Below are positions 9,479 through 17,635 of a stretch of 64,000 nucleotides of DNA, piece after piece. Each line of letters starts with the position of its first letter. Positions within the stretch are counted from its first letter, which is position 1. The translations under genes and the position numbers were made by a program. Under the pieces are notes generated by a model. The model saw nothing but the letters and a program-made list of their open reading frames with translations, did not search any database and was not told the DNA's origin. Location of the stretch: assembly GCF_001654455.1 (NCBI RefSeq), contig NZ_CP015772.1, positions 3,596,001 through 3,660,000 on the forward strand, read 5' to 3'. The stretch comes from Niabella ginsenosidivorans (lineage in GTDB: Bacteria; Bacteroidota; Bacteroidia; Chitinophagales; Chitinophagaceae).

Positions 9479-9869
9479 ATGTATCAGCTCACCGAAAAAG
9501 AACAGCACCTTTGCAAAGAAATTGTTGACTGTATATTTAGAGTACATACATCGCTTAGCCCGGGATTACCGGAGAAAATTTATGAAGTGTGTATCTGTGA
9601 TGAGTTGGAAAAAAAAGGAATTAATTATTTACGCCAGGCATATCTGTCCATATCTTACGATGGGCTTCTATTTGATGAAGAATTAAGGATGGATATTTTT
9701 ATAGAAGACCTCATAATCTGCGAACTAAAAGCAGTTGATATTGTTAACCCCTGTCTGGGAGACACAAATCCCCAGTCATTTAAAATTAACAGGTAAGCAT
9801 GTTGGTTTTCTTATTAATTTCAACGTTGCAAAAATAAAACATGGAATCAGGCGATATTGTCTTGAATAA
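9479..9869 (+). pseudogene. GxxExxY family protein, frameshifted
   Basis: The open frame runs to 9796 and gives 105 residues with the family signature SPGLPEKIYEVCI (G..E..Y) and the nuclease-like LRMDIFIEDLIICELKAV. At the conserved NPVWE the frame breaks: an extra T at 9752 turns it into NPCLG. Reading from 9753 in the next frame gives VWETQIPSHLKLTGKHVGF and continues in the normal family ending to a stop at 9867-9869, 130 residues in all. GxxExxY proteins resemble PD-(D/E)XK nucleases and have no firm function. The gene sits alone between the VWA and AAA genes, which probably mark the site of an insertion. Confidence 0.85.
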
Positions 9870-9911
9870 ACAAAATGGGAAGTATTTTCCATCTTCCCGA
9901 CCTTACCAACG

Positions 9912-11441
9912 ATGAACAATATTAAAACACTAGGTGAATTAAAAGCAAGTGGCTATCAATCAAGATCCATTAAAGAAGAGATCAGGCAAAATCTTATTAA
10001 AAAATTAAAGGCAGGAGAAACCACATTTCCGGGCATTGTAGGGTATGAAGATTCCGTAATCCCGGAAACCGAACGCGCATTGCTCAGCAAGCACAACATC
10101 CTTTTCCTGGGGCTGCGCGGCCAGGCAAAAACACGTATGGCAAGGCAAATGATTTCCCTGCTGGATGCATACATTCCCGTAATAGAGGGAAGCGATATCA
10201 ATGATGACCCCTTCAACCCTATTTCAAAATACGCAAGAGACCTTATTGCAGAAAAAGGAGATCAGGCACCCATTACCTGGTTAAGCCGGGAGCAGCGCTA
10301 TGGTGAAAAACTGGCAACGCCTGATGTAAGCGTAGCTGATCTGATAGGAGATATTGATCCCATTAAAGCCGCCAACCTTAAACTGAGCTTTGCCGATGAG
10401 CGCGTACTGCATTATGGCATCATCCCAAGAAGCAACCGGAGCATTTTTGTTATCAATGAGCTGCCCGATCTGCAGGCGCGCATACAGGTATCCCTGTTTA
10501 ACATCCTGGAAGAAGGAGACATACAGATCCGGGGCTTTAAACTGCGCCTGCCACTGGATATTTTATTTGTGTTTACCGCCAACCCGGAAGATTATACCAA
10601 CCGCGGCTCTATTGTAACCCCTTTAAAAGACCGCATCCAAAGCCAGATACTGACGCATTACCCCAAAACACTGGAACATGCGCTGGAAATAACAGAACAG
10701 GAAGCCGGCATTCATGAAGAGCAAAAAGGACTGGTGCAGGTAAGCGATCTGGTAAAACGCCTTATTGAACAGGTGGCTTTTGAAGCAAGGAGCAGTGAAC
10801 TGGTGGATAAAAAAAGCGGTGTCAGCGCACGTTTAACCATCTCTGCATTAGAGAATGCGGTAAGCACCGCAGAACGCAGGGCCTTTTTAAACAATGAGTC
10901 CTCCACACAGGTATGGATCTCGGATCTTGCTGGTATTATCCCTTCCATTACCGGAAAAGTAGAGCTGGTATATGAAGGCGAACAGGAAGGCCCCTTCCAG
11001 GTTGCAATGAACCTGGTGGACAAAGCCATCCGCTCACAGTTCGTCCGGTATTTTCCCAATCCGGAACAACTGAATAAAAGACGGAATACGGGAAAACCCT
11101 CGGCGCAGGTAAAGGCAGAAGAAAACCCTTATAAGCCGGTTATTAACTGGTTCGACAAAGGCAATCACCTGAATATTGATTTCAATACAACTGATCAAAA
11201 AAAGGTACAGCAATTATATCAGGTAGACGGGCTGCATGCACTGGTAAAAAAATATTTTTCAGGTACCAATGAGTTGCAGGCTGCATTGCTGATGGAATTT
11301 GTCTTATTTGGCCTGGCCTCCTACTCCATGATCAGTAAAAAGCTATTTGAAACCCGGGTAGAATTCAACGATCTTTTTGGAAGCATGCTGGGATCCGGAG
11401 TTTCAGATGAAGAAGATCCGGGATTTGAAGAAAATGAATAA
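9912..11441 (+). CDS. MoxR/ChlI-type AAA+ ATPase (magnesium chelatase-like)
   Basis: A 509-residue ATPase. Walker A is G67-L-R-G-Q-A-K-T74. Walker B reads IFVINELPDL near residue 180, with Asn in place of the usual Asp before Glu. PSLFNILEEGD-type pore/sensor text (VSLFNILEEGDIQIRG) and FVFTANPEDYTNRG (sensor 1 Asn) follow, as in ChlI/MoxR proteins, then a lid domain to about 330 and a C-terminal extension of unknown role. It is expected to work with the VWA protein encoded upstream. It is not a true cobalt or magnesium chelatase gene by context: no tetrapyrrole genes are near. Confidence 0.88.
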   Translation: MNNIKTLGELKASGYQSRSIKEEIRQNLIKKLKAGETTFPGIVGYEDSVIPETERALLSKHNILFLGLRGQAKTRMARQMISLLDAYIPVIEGSDINDDPFNPISKYARDLIAEKGDQAPITWLSREQRYGEKLATPDVSVADLIGDIDPIKAANLKLSFADERVLHYGIIPRSNRSIFVINELPDLQARIQVSLFNILEEGDIQIRGFKLRLPLDILFVFTANPEDYTNRGSIVTPLKDRIQSQILTHYPKTLEHALEITEQEAGIHEEQKGLVQVSDLVKRLIEQVAFEARSSELVDKKSGVSARLTISALENAVSTAERRAFLNNESSTQVWISDLAGIIPSITGKVELVYEGEQEGPFQVAMNLVDKAIRSQFVRYFPNPEQLNKRRNTGKPSAQVKAEENPYKPVINWFDKGNHLNIDFNTTDQKKVQQLYQVDGLHALVKKYFSGTNELQAALLMEFVLFGLASYSMISKKLFETRVEFNDLFGSMLGSGVSDEEDPGFEENE

Positions 11442-11554
11442 TTATACTTTTTATACCATTTAAACTTTTAAATTACACCAAATGATGATATGTCAGGCTG
11501 AGGCACTCACAAAAGCGTTGCATTTATGCTGATTGGGATGACAATTTTTTCAAT

Positions 11555-11636
11555 CGTCATCCCTGGCACAGCCGGGGATCTCTGTATTCTCAGAGAGATT
11601 CCTCGCTCATTCCGCTCTGCTCCATTCGGAATGACG
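11555..11636. repeat. Intergenic repeat-like element bounded by CGTCAT ... ATGACG
   Basis: The 415-bp gap between the ATPase and the thioesterase holds no convincing gene. Within it an 82-bp segment starts CGTCATCCC and ends CATTCGGAATGACG, with AGAGAGATTCC and CGGGGATCTCTG inside; its ends are inverted repeats of 6 bp. The same end motif (GTCAT ... AATGAC) recurs inside the element at 16780-16906. The layout suggests a dispersed non-coding repeat. Confidence 0.5.
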
Positions 11637-11856
11637 TTCCTTAGGTAGATTCATTTTCAATAACTTACAGCACTTGTCCATAACAGCCTGGCGAAGCCTG
11701 ATCACCCATCGTCAAGCTTTGGGTAACAGTTCTTTTAGATGGCCCCCGGTGAAATAGTTCCTCTTTCCGAAAGCTTTCGGATCCGATGGCTGCCGGATAA
11801 TCCCCATTCAGCAACCAGATCCATCCCGGGTTAAACACATATCCGAACAGTAACGC

Positions 11857-12294
11857 TTAGTCCAGCCATTCAAAAGCTGCCGATTTTGGCATTACCCCGT
11901 AAGCATCAAAAACCTGTACCGGCGGTGTGGTCAGTTTTCTTTTTACAGTATCAATCCAGGCGCCGTCTAAAGTGATCACGGCAGCCAAAACCCCGCCTTC
12001 TTTACAAATGCTGTGCCGCACAGTCCAGCGGCTGAAATTCCTTCTTGCCTGCACCAGTTCCAGGTCGATCAGCAGCTCCTCTTCCTGCCGCACTTCCTTT
12101 TTAAACACGCATTCTTCCCTGAAAATTACGGGCCCCACCTGTAATTCCATCATTTGCGAAGGAGATAAGTCATTCGCCGTCAGAAACGCAATACGGCAAT
12201 AAGCGCCCCAATCATAGTAAACACTATGTCTTACATGCCCATTAGGATCAAGATCTGCCCAGCGGATCTGCAGCTTTTTCTTAAATTGATTCAT
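11857..12294 (-). CDS. Acyl-CoA thioesterase, 4HBT hot-dog fold
   Basis: About 145 residues from the ATG at 12294 (an in-frame ATG seven codons upstream at 12315 is less likely because the family starts just before KKLQIRWADLD). The phrase RWADLDPNGHVRHSVYYDW contains the catalytic Asp region of 4-hydroxybenzoyl-CoA/YbgC-type thioesterases (usually W.D.D..GHv.n..Y). Such enzymes release CoA from acyl-CoA; the acyl group here is unknown. It is a single gene convergent with the gene-poor gap and divergent from the FKBP gene. Confidence 0.82.
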   Translation of the reverse strand: MNQFKKKLQIRWADLDPNGHVRHSVYYDWGAYCRIAFLTANDLSPSQMMELQVGPVIFREECVFKKEVRQEEELLIDLELVQARRNFSRWTVRHSICKEGGVLAAVITLDGAWIDTVKRKLTTPPVQVFDAYGVMPKSAAFEWLD

Positions 12295-12414
12295 ATTTCC
12301 TGATAGAGGGTCCATTTGAAAGCTATAATTAACAAACTTACACCATCCTAAACAGTATAATTATAAAAACGCTTATTATATTTACCGCTTTAATTGATAA
12401 CTTAACATACATAG

Positions 12415-13155
12415 ATGAAATCTCTTTTTACGATCGGGTTAATTGGTTTAAGCAGCTTTTCTGTATTTGCACAAACAAAGGCAAAACCCAAACAGGCACC
12501 GGTTAAAAAACCGGCAGCCGCCGCACCCGCAGCAGCCAGTACCCTGCACTTCAGCAACCTGCAGGATTCTGTAAGCTATGCATTAGGAATAAATATAGCC
12601 CAGTCTTTAAAAAAGGATATCGGCAGCGATCTGAACACAACCATTTTAGTAAACGCAATGAAAGAAGCGTTTAATAACAAACCCCAGGCAATGGATGATG
12701 AAACCCTGATGCGTGTAATAAGAACTTACTCAGAAAAAGCAAAAGAAAAAGAAGCGGCAGGAACCGTAAAAGAAGGGCAGCAGTTCCTGGAGCAGAACAA
12801 AACAAAACCGGGTGTAAAGACCACTGCAAGCGGCCTGCAATACCTGGTGCTGAAGGAAGGCACCGGAGAAAAGCCAACTGCTGCTGACACAGCCATCTGC
12901 AACTATAAAGGCAGTCTGATAAATGGTACCGAGTTTGATAATTCCTATGATCGCGGTGAGCCGCTGACCATACCTGTTGGCGCTGTTATCAAAGGCTGGA
13001 CAGAAGGGCTCCAGCTGATGAACAAAGGCGCTAAATACAAATTCTTTATCCCCTATGAGCTTGCCTATGGTTTAAGAGGCGCCCCGCCTACCATTCCCGG
13101 CGGCAGCGCATTGATCTTTGAAGTGGAGCTGCTGGATATAAAGAAAGGCAAATAA
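12415..13155 (+). CDS. FKBP-type peptidyl-prolyl cis-trans isomerase, Mip/FkpA type
   Basis: A 246-residue exported protein: signal peptide (1-20), a Lys/Pro/Ala-rich linker (about 21-42), a helical dimerisation part with YALGINIAQSLKKD (about 55-125) and a C-terminal FKBP domain (about 140-244). The FKBP domain has the expected GTEFDNSYDRGEP, GWTEGLQLMNKGAKYKFFIP and LAYG stretches. Mip-like isomerases help fold envelope proteins in the periplasm or on the outer membrane. The gene stands alone and is convergent with the TonB-like gene. Confidence 0.92.
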   Translation: MKSLFTIGLIGLSSFSVFAQTKAKPKQAPVKKPAAAAPAAASTLHFSNLQDSVSYALGINIAQSLKKDIGSDLNTTILVNAMKEAFNNKPQAMDDETLMRVIRTYSEKAKEKEAAGTVKEGQQFLEQNKTKPGVKTTASGLQYLVLKEGTGEKPTAADTAICNYKGSLINGTEFDNSYDRGEPLTIPVGAVIKGWTEGLQLMNKGAKYKFFIPYELAYGLRGAPPTIPGGSALIFEVELLDIKKGK

Positions 13156-13207
13156 AAGATCAGCGCTGATATCTGAACTATTAGTATTCAGGTATTAAAA
13201 GGGATCG

Positions 13208-13714
13208 TCATGTTTTATCCGGGAAGAGGAAATCAGAGAGCTTCTTTCTTTTTTTAGAAATCTTAGAAATCTGAAAAGTTAAAATTTGTTTTCTGTAAGC
13301 TCTTACGCACTTCCCATTTTGTATAGCAGGTTCCCATCGTTTTGACTTTTTGATAACGCGCTCCCCTTCCTGTTCCATCCCAAAACCTGCGTGCGTTAAT
13401 CCTTTTACGTGGCTGACCGTTCCATCCGGTTCTACTATAAACTGAACCGCTATTGTGTAAGTACCGGCTTTTGCACCGTTACGAACAGGTATAGCTCCGT
13501 TAAGTTCGGATGACAAAAAATCTTTCCAGGCCTGATCGCCTCCGGGATAAGCAGCATCTTTGTCCACCGCGGCAAACAGTAAGAAATAATTTACAGCGCT
13601 CAGCGTTTTTGCTTGGGGAATAGTGTCGCTGCAATTAAAATTATTATTGGCTATTCCTTTTTCACCAGCAGCCAATAATGAAAATAGAATAATTAAAGCA
13701 GTTGTATTTTTCAT
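13208..13714 (-). CDS. Small exported protein with TonB C-terminal domain
   Basis: A 168-residue protein with signal peptide (1-22). The region AYPGGDQAWKDFLSSEL followed by VQFIVEPDGTVSHVKGL, AERVIKKSKRWEPA-like text and a final beta strand is the TonB C-terminal fold as seen in Bacteroidota energy-transducer-like proteins. It lacks the N-terminal membrane anchor and Pro-rich linker of real TonB, so it probably does not transduce energy; a role as a stand-alone periplasmic binding module is inferred. It ends in a basic tail (KISKKRKKL). The nearest same-strand gene is the Lrp regulator 25 bp upstream, so the two may be co-transcribed. Confidence 0.72.
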   Translation of the reverse strand: MKNTTALIILFSLLAAGEKGIANNNFNCSDTIPQAKTLSAVNYFLLFAAVDKDAAYPGGDQAWKDFLSSELNGAIPVRNGAKAGTYTIAVQFIVEPDGTVSHVKGLTHAGFGMEQEGERVIKKSKRWEPAIQNGKCVRAYRKQILTFQISKISKKRKKLSDFLFPDKT

Positions 13715-13739
13715 ATTGTAAATATATCATAGACAGTAA

Positions 13740-14237
13740 TCATAATAACAAATGCGTTTCCTTTACTACCCCCATTACAAAAATGCTTTGCACATGACCC
13801 AGGTTTTCTACCTGGCTCAGCCGGTTCACATGAAAGTCATAGAAGCCGGCCATATCCTTTGCCAGCACTTTCAGCATAAAATCAAACTCACCTGAAATAC
13901 TGTAACATTCAACTACTTCATTCAATCCGTTGATCGCCTGAATAAACCTTAACCCTGCTTTTTTATCATGCTGCCGCAATGAAACATAACAGATCACCAT
14001 TAGCCCCTTGTTCAGCTTCTGCGGGTCCAGCAGCGTGGCGTACTGCCGGATGATGCCGGACTCTTCCAGCCGCTTAATACGTTCATGCACAGGCGTCGGG
14101 CTTAAATGGATCTTTGCCGCTATATCTTTAACGGCAATCCGGGCATTATCCTGTAACAATTTTAAAATAGCAAGATCCTTTGGATCCAGGAGAATACCCG
14201 CAGCATTTTCTGCTTTAGGGATTTTTGATTTAGGCAT
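13740..14237 (-). CDS. Lrp/AsnC family transcriptional regulator
   Basis: A 165-residue regulator. The N-terminal winged helix (about 15-75) reads LDPKDLAILKLLQDNARIAVKDIA and SPTPVHERIKRLEESGII; the C-terminal RAM effector domain (about 85-160) has VVECYSISGEFDFMLKVLAKD. Lrp proteins sense amino acids or related small molecules and form octamers. The gene is divergent from ahcY with 170 bp between the starts, so regulation of the methyl cycle or of an amino-acid pathway is possible, but the only support is position. A short Lys/Pro-rich stretch precedes the HTH. Confidence 0.92.
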   Translation of the reverse strand: MPKSKIPKAENAAGILLDPKDLAILKLLQDNARIAVKDIAAKIHLSPTPVHERIKRLEESGIIRQYATLLDPQKLNKGLMVICYVSLRQHDKKAGLRFIQAINGLNEVVECYSISGEFDFMLKVLAKDMAGFYDFHVNRLSQVENLGHVQSIFVMGVVKETHLLL

Positions 14238-14325
14238 ATAACAGGATTATACACTAAAAATAGCAATTTTTATCAGATTTAACACTATAATTACTTTATA
14301 AGTACAGAATTTTATACTATACCTG

Positions 14326-14333
14326 TACCTTTG
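14326..14333 (+). promoter_or_regulatory. -7 element (TACCTTTG) for ahcY
   Basis: TACCTTTG fits TAnnTTTG and lies 74 bp before the ahcY ATG, leaving a 5' leader of about 65-70 nt. The region just upstream is AT-rich and also serves the divergent lrp gene. Confidence 0.55.
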
Positions 14334-14407
14334 CGGAGCTGTGGTTAATCCGTTATTATAAAAGGAACATCACAACAGCCTGAAATAAAAACTTCAAATA
14401 AACGAAT

Positions 14408-15736
14408 ATGTCAACAGTTGCAAAATCACAGATCGACTTTGATCTCAAATACAAAGTAGCCGACATCAGTCTTGCTGATTGGGGCCGTAAGGAAATAAAA
14501 CTGGCAGAAGCAGAAATGCCGGGATTAATGAGCATCCGTAAAGAATACGCTGCTGCGCAACCCTTAAAAGGAGCCCGCATTGCAGGATGCCTGCACATGA
14601 CCATTCAAACAGCAGTGCTCATTGAAACACTGGTAGCCCTGGGCGCCGAAGTAAAATGGAGCTCCTGCAACATTTTTTCTACACAGGATCATGCCGCAGC
14701 AGCCATAGCCGCTGCCGGTATTGGCGTATTTGCCTGGAAAGGGCAGACCCAAAAGGAAGCCGACTGGTGCATTGAGCAGACCTTATTCTTTGGCGGCGCA
14801 GACCGTCCTTTAAATATGATCCTTGATGACGGAGGTGATCTGACCAATATGGTACTGGATACCTATCCCGAATTGATCCAGCACGTAAAGGGGATCAGCG
14901 AGGAAACCACAACCGGTGTGCACCGCCTGTATGAAAGAGTGGCTAAAGGCACTTTGCCCATGCCTGCCATTAATGTAAATGATTCCGTTACCAAATCCAA
15001 GTTTGATAATAAATACGGCTGTAAAGAATCGCTGGTAGATGCCATCCGCCGGGCTACTGATGTTATGTTAGCCGGTAAGGTGGCTGTTGTAGGAGGCTAC
15101 GGAGATGTAGGCAAAGGTTCTGCAGCTTCTTTAAGAGGTGCCGGCTGCCGGGTAATCGTTACTGAAATCGACCCGATCTGCGCATTACAGGCAGCAATGG
15201 ACGGTTATGAAGTAAAGAAAATGATTGACGCTGTTAAAGAGGCGGATATTATCGTTACCGCAAGCGGTTGCCGCGACCTGATCACCGGAGAACATTTCAA
15301 ACTGATGAAAGATAAAGCCATTGTTTGTAACATCGGGCATTTTGATATCGAAATTGATGTAGCATGGCTGAATCAAAACTATGGTGCCACAAAAGATACC
15401 ATTAAGCCACAGGTAGATATTTATAATGTAGATGGTAAGGACATCATTCTTCTGGCAGAAGGGCGCCTGGTAAACCTGGGTTGTGCTACCGGCCACCCCA
15501 GTTTTGTAATGAGCAACTCATTCTCTAACCAGACCCTGGCTCAGATTGAATTGTGGACCAACCATGATCAATATGAGAATAAGGTATATGTGCTGCCCAA
15601 GCACCTGGATGAAAAAGTAGCGCGTTTACACCTTGCAAAGATTGGTGTGGAGCTGGATACCTTAACCCCGGCACAGGCAGCTTATTTAGGCATCCCCGCA
15701 GAAGGGCCGTTTAAGCCGGAACTGTACAGGTACTAA
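14408..15736 (+). CDS. ahcY: AhcY, adenosylhomocysteinase
   Basis: A 442-residue enzyme that splits S-adenosylhomocysteine into homocysteine and adenosine, clearing the product of methylation. The NAD-binding loop is G229-G-Y-G-D-V-G-K-G237. Other family blocks seen are [51 protein letters not shown] and the C-terminal PFKPELYRY with the conserved Lys and Tyr that reach the partner subunit. Length and ends match the family. A terminator follows 20 bp after the stop. Confidence 0.97.
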   Translation: MSTVAKSQIDFDLKYKVADISLADWGRKEIKLAEAEMPGLMSIRKEYAAAQPLKGARIAGCLHMTIQTAVLIETLVALGAEVKWSSCNIFSTQDHAAAAIAAAGIGVFAWKGQTQKEADWCIEQTLFFGGADRPLNMILDDGGDLTNMVLDTYPELIQHVKGISEETTTGVHRLYERVAKGTLPMPAINVNDSVTKSKFDNKYGCKESLVDAIRRATDVMLAGKVAVVGGYGDVGKGSAASLRGAGCRVIVTEIDPICALQAAMDGYEVKKMIDAVKEADIIVTASGCRDLITGEHFKLMKDKAIVCNIGHFDIEIDVAWLNQNYGATKDTIKPQVDIYNVDGKDIILLAEGRLVNLGCATGHPSFVMSNSFSNQTLAQIELWTNHDQYENKVYVLPKHLDEKVARLHLAKIGVELDTLTPAQAAYLGIPAEGPFKPELYRY

Positions 15737-15754
15737 TCTGAAGTTAATATGTTT

Positions 15755-15792
15755 AATAAAAAAAACGTACTGGTATCCGGTACGTTTTTTTA
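15755..15792 (+). terminator. Rho-independent terminator after ahcY
   Basis: AAAACGTAC-TGGTATCC-GGTACGTTTTTTT forms a stem of about 8 bp flanked by A and T runs; it could act in both directions. Confidence 0.85.
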
Positions 15793-15837
15793 TTGCCATA
15801 GGTAGCGTCAGTTTTTCAAATGGAACAGGGCAACTTA

Positions 15838-16389
15838 TTATGCCGCTATTTCCTTTACCAGCAGATAATGCGTAACGCAGCTGGGCAATAAATGGATCTC
15901 AAGCCTGGAACCGGCTTTCAGGTTAACAAAAGTGATTTCATTTTTAAGAATGGTGTCCAGCATGGAGTTGATCACTACCGTATCCGTTTCAACACGGTAC
16001 ATGCTTTTATTACCGAGGAGGCTGCTGCCGATATTCAGCACCTGTGTCCGGATGATCACCTTTTGCCGGATAAACGGATATTTTAATATATACCGGTGCT
16101 CCCGGAACAGCAACATCCAGATACCGCACAAAGCCATAAACAATAAGAGGATAAATGCAAAAACAACCACCCGGGAATAATCCTCTATTTCGGTAATATT
16201 TTTCATCAAAAAAAACAATACCAGCAGCGGAGCTACCACAGAAAGCAAAAAGCCGGGGCAGATCTTTTTTACAAACACTTTCCAAAGCAGCCATTTATCA
16301 CAGGCAGATAAAACCTGTACCTGATCCGGGCCTGGCATGCTGTTTTTTGCACCGGCATTATGCATACGAACCGCTTTAAAAGAATTCAT
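15838..16389 (-). CDS. Hypothetical protein with two membrane helices
   Basis: A 183-residue protein I do not recognise. After a hydrophilic N-terminus (1-40) come two membrane helices, FLLSVVAPLLVLFFLM (about 49-64) and VVFAFILLLFMALCGIWMLLF (about 74-94). The C-terminal 85 residues are a cytoplasmic beta-rich segment (HRYILKYPFIRQKVIIRTQ, then MYRVETDTVVINS) that resembles the membrane-plus-PH-like layout of small bacterial proteins, but no motif proves this. It converges with ahcY and has no operon partner. Confidence 0.6.
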   Translation of the reverse strand: MNSFKAVRMHNAGAKNSMPGPDQVQVLSACDKWLLWKVFVKKICPGFLLSVVAPLLVLFFLMKNITEIEDYSRVVVFAFILLLFMALCGIWMLLFREHRYILKYPFIRQKVIIRTQVLNIGSSLLGNKSMYRVETDTVVINSMLDTILKNEITFVNLKAGSRLEIHLLPSCVTHYLLVKEIAA

Positions 16390-17535
16390 ACCTGCTCTTT
16401 ACATTTGCTGAAAGAAACAAATTGTACGGGTTAAACATTTGGTTTAGCAACGGCCTTGGGTTCGGTCATTTTTACGGATCCGTTTTCAAATAATACAACT
16501 ATTCAAAAGGAGTCCGTTAAAATCTGATACAAAGCTACTTTAGGTTCACCCTAAAAAATATACCTGTTTTCCGGCATTTTTTGGGAAGGTACCGTTCTTT
16601 CCATACAGAATACCCGTTGACAACCTTACCGGAGAAGCGCCGATCTTTAGTTCTACAAAGATCATTTAGGGCTGTTAAAAACCCGCTAATACAGGGTGAA
16701 CGCATAAATCTGTAAACGATCAAGCCAGAGATACACGAATCAATAAATACGTTTTTTCTTTTAAATGAACACAAATCATGCTGTATCAAAAGTCACTATC
16801 GTCATGCCGGACCTGGTCCGGTATTTAAAAATCACATATGATTATCAATATATTATGAAACAAGTTCAGAATGACATTCCGTTGTAAAAACGACTTTTGA
16901 TACAGCCTCTATTCGTGCCTGCCCATCCGGTCAGCTGCCCTGTATACATATCTTTTGCTAACAGATATAAGCGTTTCTGATTATTATACGCTGCTTTTTC
17001 TTGTTTTTCATCCGAATGTTCGGATTCCGGAACACAATTACGACTACTACAGCTAACCGGCTTTGTGGCGCCCGCCCGTTGAACCAACCGTTCGCCTGAA
17101 CTGCCGAACGGCAGGCAGGGAAGAGCCGTTTTTAATAAGTTCGATTACTTACTTTTCTTTCTGATCCTTTTTGTTTGCCCAGAAAGGATCGCAAAAAGGG
17201 CAGCCGGTTCCGAAATTTCGGAAGGTTACAGCACAATTCCGGCAGGGCACTACTATCAGCTTTAGAATATAGTGGTGTGTTCCGCCACAATTGACCAACC
17301 GGGAGGGCGGGACGCTCGACTTTAGAATTTCTATGATTAGGCCCAGGCAACTTTACAGCTATCCGAAGTTCGGATATTTTGCCCGTCTCCTAAAGGCTAA
17401 TTACAATTACAGTTACTACACGCTCCCTGATAATATGAGAAAATAGTTGTGTGTACAGCGTAGCCGTTCCGTTCAGGCGGGCATTCCTGGCATTGTGAAT
17501 TGACCTTATTCATAGCCCATTTCGGTAAAAAATAA
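16390..17535. other. Gene-free 1.1-kb stretch rich in palindromes
   Basis: No convincing gene is seen here; the few open frames have no family resemblance and no coding-like composition. It holds a MITE-like element (16780-16906) and at least four perfect or near-perfect palindromes: 17011-17026 (ATCCGAA-TG-TTCGGAT), 17101-17114 (CTGCCG-AA-CGGCAG), 17208-17223 (TTCCGAAATTTCGGAA) and 17360-17376 (TATCCGAA-G-TTCGGATA). The segment 17132-17350 has the look of a dispersed intergenic repeat. Confidence 0.6.
16780..16906. mobile_element. MITE-like element with 15-bp terminal inverted repeats
   Basis: GCTGTATCAAAAGTC at 16780-16794 is the exact reverse complement of GACTTTTGATACAGC at 16892-16906. 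Between them lies a 15-nt palindrome (CCGGACC-T-GGTCCGG, 16807-16821) and an inverted GTCAT/ATGAC pair. The element is 127 bp, non-coding, and has no obvious target-site duplication. It has the form of a miniature inverted-repeat transposable element; movement is an inference. Confidence 0.65.
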
Positions 17536-17635
17536 ATTGATGCGCCTGCCCTGCCCGCTGATAGCTCCTGCCGGTTTTTATTGTAGCTTTGGGTTAAGAG
17601 GGCTTTTCAGATCCATTATTTACTATTATTGGTTT

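Noticed and set aside
11665-11855. Minus-strand open stretch with text like NPGWIWLLNGDYPAAIG
   Set aside because: It lacks a start codon and a recognisable family. It may be a gene fragment, but the evidence is too weak.
17132-17350. 72-codon minus-strand open frame
   Set aside because: It lies in repeat-like, palindrome-rich DNA; the frame is probably accidental.
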